A DNA stretch of 36,410 bases from contig RZZM01000011.1 in assembly GCA_009929845.1 (NCBI GenBank), positions 1-36,410 of the forward strand. Direction: 5' to 3'. A program made the position numbers and the translations under genes. This DNA is from Spartobacteria bacterium (lineage in GTDB: Bacteria; Verrucomicrobiota; Kiritimatiellia; RZYC01). Positions 13,401-17,423 of this stretch are shown one piece after another. Within the stretch, counting starts at the first letter, position 1; each line of letters begins with the position of its first letter. A model generated the notes under the pieces. That model did not search any database. It was not told where the DNA came from and worked only from the letters and a program-made list of their open reading frames with translations.

Positions 13401-15161
13401 CGGGGTGGCGGCATCTATATGTACGGTCCTGAAGCGCGCCTGGAGCATTGTACGATTGTAGGCAACAGGGCGCAAAAGGGTGGTGGCGTCTTCTGTGAAG
13501 GTGGAGGTCAAGTAGTGAACTGCATCGTCTGGAGCAATTCGGCCAATGAGTCCGGTGCCAACTGGGCCCTGCAAGGCGGATCCATCACCTACAGTTGCAC
13601 GACCCCTGACCCCGGCGGCGCAGGCAACATGACCGGCCATCCTGTGCTTTCCGCTGACTATGCTTTGTCCTCCAATTCCCCTTGTATTGATGCCGGTGCG
13701 GATATGCCGGAAATAGCGATGGACATGGATGGTATGCCGCGTCCCCTGGATGGCGACAACGACGGCACGGCCAAGTGGGACATGGGCGCGTATGAGTTCA
13801 TGAATACGCTGGCTGATACCGATGGCGATGGCTTCTCCGATGGAGATGAGCTGGCCGCGGGCACGGATCCGCTGGACCCTGCCATCCACCCGGCGACCAC
13901 GATGCACTATGTTTCCTTGTCCGGCGGGCATGTGCCTCCCTTCGCTTCCTGGGCGACGGCGGCTAACACGATTCAGGACGCCATTGATGCGGCAGGGAAC
14001 GGAGCTGTGGTGGTCATAACCAACGGCATCTATGAGGTTGGAGGGCGCCAGCGGCAGTTCCAGGAGTGGGTTCAGACCGGACCCAGTAATTGGACCTATG
14101 TGACGCAAATCAGTCCCATACACAACCGGGCCTACATCACCAGGGGCATCACGGTGCGCAGTGTGAATGGACCGGATGTGACGACCATTAAGGGGGGGGC
14201 TTTCACGCGCTGTGCCTACGTGGGAACCGGAACCCTGGTTGGGGTGACCCTGGCCGATGGAGAAGGATTCGCGCGTTGGGATTACGAGTATCAACTTCCA
14301 TGTGGTGGAGGCGCATTGATCCAGGAGGGAACGTTGAGTAATTGCGTTATCAAGGAGAACTGGGCGATCTATGGCGGCGGCGTCTCCGGCGGAACGCTGA
14401 ACAACTGCCTGCTGGTGGGCAATGTCGTTGACGAGGATGGCGGGGGTGCCTGGGGCAGTGCGCTGAACAACTGTACGTTAACCGGGAACTCTGCGCTTCG
14501 CTCGGGCGGAGGGACCTTTAGCAGTACTCAAAAGAACTGTGTCGTGTATTACAACGCGGCCCCTGGTAATCCCAACATAGACGGAGGGTCCGCGGAGACC
14601 TGTTGCACATCGCCAGATCCCGGAGGGACAGGCCACATCACGAACGCGCCCATGTTTGTGGATGCGGAAAACGGCAACTTCCAAATCCGTATTGATTCTC
14701 CTTGTATTGACGCGGGCATGGACATGCCGTTAATTACCACGGATATCAACGGCACAGCGCGGCCATTGGACGGGAATAATGACGGCACGGCCCAATGGGA
14801 CATCGGCGCCTACGAGTATGATGCCCACACGGTTGATTCCGATGGCGACGGGATGCTGGATGCCCATGAACTGCGCGCCGGTTATTCGCCGCTTAACAGC
14901 GCCGAGTTTTTCCAGCTCCGGATAGGCTCGGAGCAGGAGGGGGAGCGCTCGCTGTTTAGCACAAGAAGTTCACAGGGTTTTTCTCTGCAATGGACCTCGG
15001 TGGCGGGCCGCCGTTACAACATGTACCGGTCCACAAATCTGCTGGCGGGGTTCGAGTTCCTGCAAGGGCCGATTGACGCCCAGCCGCCGAAGAACACGTT
15101 TATCGACACCATCGCGGCGGACGAGGGTTGCCTCTTCTACCGTATTGAGCTGGCCGAATAG
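1413..15161 (+). CDS. Giant secreted multi-module parallel beta-helix protein
   Basis: A 4,582-residue secreted protein. An N-terminal signal peptide (MKRSVVGLLLLSLFVGTTSG) is followed by eleven modules starting near residues 52, 557, 1000, 1369, 1863, 2263, 2639, 3047, 3445, 3841 and 4165. Each module has a head (HYVSxSGxHVxPFTSWATAATNIQ-type), then a right-handed beta-helix of ~20-residue coils with an LNNC-xx-N-x-A-GGGxY pattern. Most end in SPCIDAG...RPLDG...WDMGAYE, the form seen in 'choice-of-anchor Q' proteins. Separators are DxDxDG calcium-type linkers, PKD domains or one jelly-roll-like domain (after module 1). The last ~60 residues (RYNMYRSTNL...CLFYRIELAE) match a tail recurrent in PVC secreted proteins. 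No transmembrane anchor or autotransporter barrel is seen. The ATG at 1413 has AGGAG seven bases upstream; 1410 and GTG 1380 are alternatives. Adhesin or glycan-binding roles are inference only. Confidence 0.9.
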   Translation: MKRSVVGLLLLSLFVGTTSGNLLQGEKGLTGQSGDNAVLSSEAVGAEPVIRYVSLSGGHVSPFTSWTTAATNIQDAIDAAVDGDEVLVMDGVYETGGRVLYGSLTNRVVIDKAITVRSFNGPGATTIRGAGPLGDSAVRCVFVGSDAVLEGFTLTDGYTRTSDFWFTERTGGGALNFGTLKNCILSGNTAHSHGGGSGGGTLNNCVLRDNVAESGGGAYMGILNHCTVVNNAADIAGGTLESTLKNCIVYYNTAVSYPNIYLFPWNTAIYCCTIPGLGGTANTTNEPLFADPANGDLRLIACSPCVDSGMDMPEITSDIEWNPRPLDAGWDMGAYEYVYKVNDIDGDGLPDCWEIDNGLNRFDPADASDDPDGDGFSNLQEYLLGTDPQHNDADGLTNFLVNGGFEEGYLADIPGWDVNYDRIRIESWARHTGTNGLSMPGWTYGGSIWQDVIAKDSLYYTFTIHGYRDADFPGRFTVRIYLEFLAGDETVLATHYKAVPGRIEEWVDYGISAFAPVGTEFARVKLYFSASADAGGAFKWDDARLTATTDIPPSDTHYVSASGSHLAPFSSWETAATNIQDAIDAAAEHDTVLVSNGVYETGGRVVHEALVNRVVIDKAITVESVNGPEVTIIKGAGPVGDSAVRCVYVGSYAKLVGFTLTNGYSGINNDVYQEETGGGVFCEHSAVLSNCVVTGCEARNNGGGVNGGDLYNCIVKGNRASYGGGVHSGGVLNNCLITDNRATSGGGVHNGELYGCILKRNEATDGGGAYYAVLNNCVLMDNRASSTGGGVASGSLRHCTVVNNSAARSGGGTSSSHMLNSIVYYNSAPENPNTLRYSGRITDTCTTPLPDGSGNITNAPQFVNLAGGDLRLAANSPCIDAGSDWISLVSDIEGTSRPLDGDNDGTALWDMGAYEFVNSLADADGDGLTDSWETANGLDPADPLDALEDPDNDGLTNLSEHARRTDPQNGDTDGDGFLDGYEVEENTDPLDPTDPHTPTHYVAPSGAHVPPFVTWATAATNIQEAVTMASAGDRVLVSNGVYTTGMYSTPEFVGADSRIVVTSAITVASINGAAHTKVTAEQNVLCAYLSDGAELTGFTLDVEDGGMGGGVRCLEGALLDRCIVRNGSVGADGGNVHSYDSVVRNCLLTGGSSFRGGGVSMIGADARLENCTVVDNTSYIGGGVHCEAGSVVNCIIWDNTGIAAGDNWSLLDANVTYCCTTPDPGGVGNTTGDPMFAAGYALSYNSSCLDTGTELLSCPSDIVGALRPLDGDDDGFRAWDIGAYELLYVFVDTDGDGMPNDWELLNNLNPTNPSDASDDPDGDGLINIEEYYYRTDPHDSDTDGDGFSDSDELNSGTDPRDANSSPAVRYVSPVGGHVPPFTSWATAATNIQSAVDAAVNDNTILVTNGIYETGGRVVGEALTNRVVIDKMITIRSVNGPDETIIRGAGPLGDSAVRCVYFATNATMEGFTLADGHTRTNGYWVTESSGGAAYGGVLNNCILTGNKVHANGGATIDSTLINCRVIENKAMSSGGGVYRGQISNCEITGNAAGNYGGGAYNCTVIDCEVTGNSARNGGGVCDGSIENSLLSENSAVSYGGGAYNASMRNCRVINNSASAGGGAAYGSLVNSVLYGNSGGGAFGRFFVVTGQHCGYSGCYPIGYYIADMTISHCVIMGNSGAGVTYGTVDSSIVYDNSQGNYQNSSLQYSCSTPMPVGTGNITNEPMMASLAHISVNSPCVGAGNPISVSGTDIDGEAWLNPPSMGCDEVVVGSITGDLSVEVTASHTLVEPGMPVRFTGYIQGRVSHSVWDFGMGMPGVANQAYVSHAFDAVGSYDVVFRAYNETYPAGVAVTVTVEVVDQAIHYVDVHNDTPLAPYSSWATAATKIQDAIDVAADGAVVLVTNGTYETGSRLAGGQMLANRVVIDKPVVVQSVNGPEVTFIKGVGPLGENAIRCAFVGHGAVLDGFTLTNGHSHTRTYWGFEIVGGAVWCESSGVLNHCVLTGNEAAYNGGGSYNGILNSCKLIGNTAGDSGGGSYNTALNNCLLTANTAGRRGGGSYGGTLNNCTVTDNKAIDYGGGSCLGQLKNSIVYYNAAPDDPNTYLGSMNYTCTQPLPDAGEGNIDDVPMMASMGYLSSMSPCIGAGSSSYVTGTDIDGEAWRNPPSMGCDEVTVGSITGPLSVSVETPYTSASIHFEVPFTAHVAGRASSNAWDFGDGTPVVYNRASLSHSFAAAGVYDVVLRVYNESYPAGVAATVTVQIIDVVYYVDVNNSTPSAPYTSWATAATDIQSAIDAVSLPGALVLVSNGVYGTGERVVHDTLRNRVVVEGYITVRSVNGPEVTMIQGAGPVGDLAIRCAYVGTNAVLDGFTLQGGHTLSHGNYQTERRGGGAWCEPLGVLTNCILSGNAAFSYGGGVVGGKLYNCIFEGNCAQRGGGAAETILYNCLLLNNAATESGGGTAFAEVYNSLFENNSANVGGAAYAGKVYNCTLTGNTAAQQAGGFGGYRSTIYNSIIYNNVAPKEPNVSVSCILSYCCTTPDPGGTGNTTNDPMFVDWGNGDYRLSAGSPCIDAGADMSEITTDLGGTPRPLDGDNDSVARWDMGAYEFLHDAADTDGDGYTDRVEIEEGTDPLDPESYPGVPTHYVSLSGSHVAPFTSWATAATNIQAAVDVAAEGDIVLIMDGIYNVEYVNNVHRPISINKPITVRSLNGPHFTVIDGKYMSRCVNLSNGAQLLGVTIRNGFAGKTGSSPYDSRGGGVCMGDAYIADCIIQSNRVGRTADTTDMQGGGIYCNQGTVERCLLTDNTAYYGGNVYSQDGCLRNCVITRGVGWSMGGGVYQKGADAVIQHCTIVGNSAGILTFDGEIINSIIAHNGSTGSNNWQSAYDATRFRNCCITPIPNNSTNCISALPGLIEDGYALGADSPCIDAGAAIDVVTDYLNVPRPLDGNHDGQALSDIGAYEYRAYDLGGDMALKIGLHPCRVATNIPVQFTSIIEGFPTAIVWSVNGNAAGVAETLIHSFGTTGIYEIVLSAWNMDGMARVTSRVEVLDYLAYVVSSGSTPIAPYLSWATAATNIQDAINESYYGASILVSNGVYNSGKQDYPISVEGPCPTRVVLSNAVSVRSVNGPAYTCIAGQGPVGTSAVRCVGIDALCVLDGFTVSGGHTLCGQYGGGGVCLSSGKSSITNCIIEYNVADLRGGGIYSVERNNEGVAYNCIIRHNRANQSGGGSAATRLYSCLIVSNSARSAGGGVMEGTLNNCMLSGNVSEEGAGGGVSWATLNECVLSGNQAVRGGGAWCATMNNCILSGNVAMEAGGADTCWLRHCTLTGNRAEREDGGAGSSKIINCIVYYNTASNYPNVGRYSTIAYSCTTPEVDGVGIITNEPMFMDRVNGDSRLSALSPCIDAGANMPEIAVDMDGTPRPLDGDNDGAARWDMGAYEYIGEPMETMTHYVDVNSVSPQPPYATPETAADNIQDAIDAADDGDTVLVMAGLYETGGRVADGAMMNRVVINKAITVQSVNGPEMTIIKGVGPLGASAVRCAYLSSNAVLEGFTLTEGHTRTDGDYATEMSGGGVWCADGGTLKNCVLTDNHAALKGGGAYNGVLNNCRLLGNSANQGGGAYVGTLNNCLLMNNSANLGGGAYRATMNNCTLTDNAAQSGGGFAGGILGNCIVYYNSGPNVLYSDSSVDYSCLWPLLGTGIGNITNAPRMAFMGRLSVDSPCIGAGSMTFASGTDIDGDEWRNPPSMGCDEMMVGTATGELRIVVRAAFAHVAVGFPVYFTAFGEGRATRSEWDFGDGSPVKANQSRLSHAFTTAGIYDVVLRAYNETYSNGVTATVQVQVVEQPIHYVDMDNSMPSAPYTSWSSAATTIQEAIDVVSIPGSLVLVSNGIYSAGVHPTPTSSMHESRVVVTSAVSVVSVNGAEHTTIEGADNVYCAYLAHEARLSGFTLDAEGAGSRGGVKCYDGAVLERCVVRNGNNGDGGNVYSHSATVRNCLLTGGICYRGGGIYMYGPEARLEHCTIVGNRAQKGGGVFCEGGGQVVNCIVWSNSANESGANWALQGGSITYSCTTPDPGGAGNMTGHPVLSADYALSSNSPCIDAGADMPEIAMDMDGMPRPLDGDNDGTAKWDMGAYEFMNTLADTDGDGFSDGDELAAGTDPLDPAIHPATTMHYVSLSGGHVPPFASWATAANTIQDAIDAAGNGAVVVITNGIYEVGGRQRQFQEWVQTGPSNWTYVTQISPIHNRAYITRGITVRSVNGPDVTTIKGGAFTRCAYVGTGTLVGVTLADGEGFARWDYEYQLPCGGGALIQEGTLSNCVIKENWAIYGGGVSGGTLNNCLLVGNVVDEDGGGAWGSALNNCTLTGNSALRSGGGTFSSTQKNCVVYYNAAPGNPNIDGGSAETCCTSPDPGGTGHITNAPMFVDAENGNFQIRIDSPCIDAGMDMPLITTDINGTARPLDGNNDGTAQWDIGAYEYDAHTVDSDGDGMLDAHELRAGYSPLNSAEFFQLRIGSEQEGERSLFSTRSSQGFSLQWTSVAGRRYNMYRSTNLLAGFEFLQGPIDAQPPKNTFIDTIAADEGCLFYRIELAE
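1566..3080 (+). repeat. Beta-helix module 1 with DxDxDG linker and jelly-roll-like domain
   Basis: About 505 residues. The helix ends in WDMGAYEY, followed by a linker with DIDGDGLPD and DDPDGDGFSN. Then comes a domain (about 2605-3060) with NGGFEEG...IPGWDV...WDDARL features, like family 4/9 carbohydrate-binding jelly rolls. It is the only module with this insert. Confidence 0.75.
1697..1703 (+). repeat. G7 tract in module 1
   Basis: Seven consecutive G within codons for T-G-G-R. A one-base change here would truncate nearly the whole protein. Confidence 0.9.
3516..3523 (+). repeat. G8 tract in module 2
   Basis: Eight consecutive G encoding part of a Gly triplet in a helix coil (N-N-G-G-G-V). 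Other coils spell the same triplet with mixed GGT/GGC/GGA codons. Confidence 0.9.
3840..3847 (+). repeat. Second G8 tract in module 2
   Basis: Eight consecutive G within S-G-G-G-T, 317 bases after the previous G8 tract. Confidence 0.9.
4410..5516 (+). repeat. Beta-helix module 3 (B subtype) with DxDxDG linker
   Basis: About 369 residues. It has a shorter helix with a distinctive core (SRIVVTSAITVASINGAAHT, then a GGNVHS coil) that is shared with module 10 rather than with its neighbours. The WDIGAYE end is followed by Asp-rich linker repeats. Confidence 0.8.
5517..6998 (+). repeat. Beta-helix module 4 with PKD separator
   Basis: About 494 residues with the longest run of coils. It ends in the alternative motif GTDIDGEAW..PPSMGCDEV and then a PKD domain (about 6720-6990). 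The aromatic-glycine motif of the PKD is degenerate here (WDFGMGMP instead of WDFGDGTP). Confidence 0.8.
6999..8198 (+). repeat. Beta-helix module 5 with PKD separator
   Basis: About 400 residues with an HYVDVHNDTP head. The end motif GTDIDGEAWRNPPSMGCDEV is nearly identical to that of module 4. The following PKD (about 7920-8190) has a canonical WDFGDGTPV. Confidence 0.8.
8199..9326 (+). repeat. Beta-helix module 6 with DxDxDG linker
   Basis: About 376 residues with a YYVDVNNSTPSAPYTSW head, closely matching that of module 10. The end is WDMGAYEF with a single short Asp-rich linker (DTDGDGYTD). Confidence 0.8.
9327..10550 (+). repeat. Beta-helix module 7 with divergent PKD-like separator
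   Basis: About 408 residues. The head is HYVSLSGSHVAPFTSW but the core is divergent, with no 'TGGR' segment and longer coils. A GAYEY end is followed by a PKD-like domain with IVWSVNGNAAG in place of WDFGDG. Confidence 0.72.
10551..11744 (+). repeat. Beta-helix module 8 without separator domain
   Basis: About 398 residues with an intermediate AYVVSSGSTPIAPY head. It has many GGG coils and a WDMGAYEY end. Only about ten residues separate it from module 9, so the usual linker or PKD is absent. Confidence 0.78.
11745..12932 (+). repeat. Beta-helix module 9 with PKD separator
   Basis: About 396 residues. It has an HYVDVNSVSPQPPY head, very regular LNNC coils, a PPSMGCDEM end and a PKD with WDFGDGSPV (about 12,660-12,925). 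From here on the gene is visibly more GC-rich. Confidence 0.8.
12933..13904 (+). repeat. Beta-helix module 10 (B subtype) with DxDxDG linker
   Basis: About 324 residues, the shortest module. It matches module 3 coil by coil (SRVVVTSAVSVVSVNGAEHT; GGNVYSHSATVRNCLLTGG). This points to copying of a non-adjacent module. Confidence 0.8.
13905..15158 (+). repeat. Beta-helix module 11 and C-terminal tail
   Basis: About 418 residues. The helix ends in WDIGAYEY and one Asp-rich linker (DSDGDGMLD). The last ~80 residues form the tail domain (FSLQWTSVAGRRYNMYRSTN, then FYRIE near the end), probably a beta-sandwich terminal domain rather than another helix. Confidence 0.78.
14192..14199 (+). repeat. G8 tract in module 11
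   Basis: Eight consecutive G across codons for K-G-G-A in the head of the last module. Confidence 0.9.
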
Positions 15162-15184
15162 TGTTCCTGCTCGTGGAGGTAATC

Positions 15185-15271
15185 ATGGTGGACAGAATTG
15201 GATTCGAGAAGGCCCCCGATCAGTTTGGGCCGGTGATTCCTACATGGAGGCGCCTCTTCGTCAATATATGA
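15185..15271 (+). CDS. 28-codon leader ORF overlapping the next gene (ATGA)
   Basis: A short frame beginning MVDRIGFEKAPDQF and ending LFVNI, with a good Shine-Dalgarno GGAGG at 15175-15179 five bases before its ATG. Its stop TGA (15269-15271) overlaps the ATG (15268) of the glucoamylase-like gene in the pattern ATGA, while that gene lacks a Shine-Dalgarno of its own at normal spacing. Ribosomes finishing the leader could therefore restart on the enzyme gene. No homology is recognised for the peptide, so a regulatory or coupling role is inference. The alternative is that the enzyme starts elsewhere, for example at ATG 15244 or 15283, and this frame is chance. Confidence 0.4.
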   Translation: MVDRIGFEKAPDQFGPVIPTWRRLFVNI

Positions 15272-17286
15272 AAACGACATACATGGCATCTATTCTGACA
15301 AAAGCGCGCCCCTGGATGGTTGCGGGCTTGTTTTTTGACATTCTTGGACTGCCGCCGGCCGGGCTTGCGCCGTCCGGCTGCTTCCCATCATTCGCCATGA
15401 CTTGTCTTGCTTCAGATGTGGTTCCGTTGCCGTTGCCCGTGACCATTACCACCCATCCTCAGGATACCGAGTACCTGCGCGGGATCATGAAAGAGACCTT
15501 TGACTCCATCCACTACTACCGGCATCCCGTCACGGGGTTCTGCTGTTACCATCCTGAGAATCCTGATGCCGGGGAGCTTACCAGAAGCGAGTGTTTGTTT
15601 CTCTCCCTTGTTTCGGTTGCTGTTGCGGGCAAGATTGGTCTGTTATCGCCCGACGAAGCGAAACGGGAAGTGGACAAGACCCTCACCTGGGTAGAGAAAT
15701 GCAGAACTACCGGGGGATTCTTCTGGAACAGCTATCAAACTGCGGATGCAGGGCAACGGCCCTCCTCCGATTGGTACTGGAACAAGTATGTCGTTGCCGA
15801 TTTGGGGTTCATCTATTGCTCGCTTGCCGTTATTGGCGAGGCCATTCCTGAATTCAAACCGCGCACCGACAAGCTGCTCAAAGCTGTTCAGTGGGGCAAG
15901 CTCTATAATGAGCAAAGAGGCTTGCTGGCCAATTGCATCGGTCTTTGCGAGGATGATACAATCACGACCGAGGGTGTTGTGCTGAACATCAGCGGAGATT
16001 GCCGTCCGGGCATCTTCATGGCGATTGCTTCGGGCCTTGTGCCTGCAAGGGTTTGGGACAACACGCCCCGCTACTACCAGCAGCGGTACGGGGTGAAATA
16101 CCTTAAGCCCGGTGAGGGCATGGGGTATAGTGAACAGCCCTGGGCCATGGGATACTTCCTGGACGAGCGCGGTTCCAAGGTTGGGATGTCCAACGCCAAT
16201 ATGGTTTGGGGGCAGATCTGCTACGCCCAGGACATGGGCTTTTCAACCTGGGGCTGGTCGAGTTGCTTGTCGTCCGACTCGCGTTACATGGGGTGGGGGA
16301 ACCGAGATACAAGTTGGTCCATTCTCAATTCACATGCCGTCGCCGCGGCTGTCTCCTACTATCCGAACCAGGTGGTCAAGGCTTTCCGCACACTGGAGAA
16401 GCTCGGGATGCGCAAACCCATCATTACAAGTGACGGGAAAGAGCATCGCTTCGGATTTCAAGACTCGCTTGATATTGACACAGGGAAGACGCCCGGAAAG
16501 CTTATCCCCGGACTTGACCAGGCCATCGTCTTTCTTTCACTGGCAAATTACCTTCATGACGGGGTCGTTTGGAAATGCTTTCTTCAGAACGAAGACGTGC
16601 GGCGAGGCGTCGCTCTTATCGAGGAATACCGTTCGCCGAAAACTGCTTGCATTGATCTCTATCGTAAGCGGGATGTCAAGGGGCCTTGCCTTCCTGCGCC
16701 AAGAAAGCAGAAGCCTCTGATCGTGGATGGCTTCAAGAGGCCACTCAATGACTTGAAAGGGTCACGCTCCACGCAAGCGGCGTCGTTCGAACGCGCGAAC
16801 GGCATCGGACGCATCTCGTTCCTTACGACGAATGAGTCGGTCAGCACATTCCGAGAGGATCTCGGTGGCGTTGATCTGACTCATTTCAATGCGCTGAAGC
16901 TTGTTGTCCGCGCAGACAAAACGGGCAAAATCATGCTCAACATCCGAATATCCGGCGAGGGCGGTTACCTGCCGTTGTGGGTGGGCCGAGAATGGAAGGG
17001 CATCATTGTGCCCTTGCGCTCGTTCCTCAATGGAAAGGACGGCGTCACATGGGAAGTGGAAGACCCGCCCATGCCATGGCTTGCCATGTGGCACGACCGC
17101 TCTCACGCCGATGAGCTCGTGCTGGGCCCCCTGTCCGTGCAGTCCGTGGAATTGAAGGAAATATCGTTCCTCTGCCTGCCGACGACAACTGTTAACGAAG
17201 CCGCACGGACACTCCGCATCAACCCGACTGCCCCTGTAGAAAAGGGTGTCGTACTGGACTCGCTCGATGAGATAGCCGCATGGTAA
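15268..17286 (+). CDS. Secreted glucoamylase/GH144-like (PF10091-type) protein with C-terminal binding domain
   Basis: About 672 residues. A long hydrophobic N-terminal segment (WMVAGLFFDILGLPPAGL) suggests export. Residues ~60-470 resemble the (alpha/alpha)6-barrel 'glucoamylase' family that includes GH144 beta-1,2-glucanases. Matching features are a DWYWNKYVVADLGF segment, VWDNTPRYY, FSTWGWSSCLSS, a WGNRDTSW loop, GFQDSLDI (the usual 'GFYDSFN') and LIPGLDQAIVFLSLANYL (the usual 'YLGIDQGPI..MIENY'). Residues ~485-635 look like a beta-sandwich carbohydrate-binding domain (FNALKLVVRADKTGKIML...). The protein probably acts on an extracellular or periplasmic glycan; the linkage cut cannot be told. 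It lies 106 bases after the giant beta-helix gene on the same strand, so co-transcription is possible. Start choice rests on the ATGA overlap with the leader ORF and is uncertain. Confidence 0.75.
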   Translation: MKTTYMASILTKARPWMVAGLFFDILGLPPAGLAPSGCFPSFAMTCLASDVVPLPLPVTITTHPQDTEYLRGIMKETFDSIHYYRHPVTGFCCYHPENPDAGELTRSECLFLSLVSVAVAGKIGLLSPDEAKREVDKTLTWVEKCRTTGGFFWNSYQTADAGQRPSSDWYWNKYVVADLGFIYCSLAVIGEAIPEFKPRTDKLLKAVQWGKLYNEQRGLLANCIGLCEDDTITTEGVVLNISGDCRPGIFMAIASGLVPARVWDNTPRYYQQRYGVKYLKPGEGMGYSEQPWAMGYFLDERGSKVGMSNANMVWGQICYAQDMGFSTWGWSSCLSSDSRYMGWGNRDTSWSILNSHAVAAAVSYYPNQVVKAFRTLEKLGMRKPIITSDGKEHRFGFQDSLDIDTGKTPGKLIPGLDQAIVFLSLANYLHDGVVWKCFLQNEDVRRGVALIEEYRSPKTACIDLYRKRDVKGPCLPAPRKQKPLIVDGFKRPLNDLKGSRSTQAASFERANGIGRISFLTTNESVSTFREDLGGVDLTHFNALKLVVRADKTGKIMLNIRISGEGGYLPLWVGREWKGIIVPLRSFLNGKDGVTWEVEDPPMPWLAMWHDRSHADELVLGPLSVQSVELKEISFLCLPTTTVNEAARTLRINPTAPVEKGVVLDSLDEIAAW

Positions 17287-17423
17287 GGAGCAAGATCCTG
17301 GCGCCACCGTCTCACCTGAAGCATGTCGGTCTTCCGCAGAAAAGTGGCAAGTCTTTGGGCCGAAAAAGTACATGATGCCACCATGCCGGCAAGAACTGGA
17401 TAAGAGAAATTTTCTAACGATGG

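Noticed and set aside
13380-14294. 304-codon minus-strand open frame
   Set aside because: It lies antisense to modules 10-11, which have strong protein-level similarity to the other modules. The minus frame shows no family features.
1900-14560. Regularly spaced DNA repeats suggesting a CRISPR array
   Set aside because: The repeats are in-frame coding units of a beta-helix (GGG and NNC coils). They vary in sequence and spacing and have no spacer-like segments.
15073-15267. Upstream extension of the glucoamylase-like frame into the giant gene
   Set aside because: The extension is Arg/Ser-rich shadow sequence over the C-terminal tail of the giant protein and would put a non-signal segment before the export signal.
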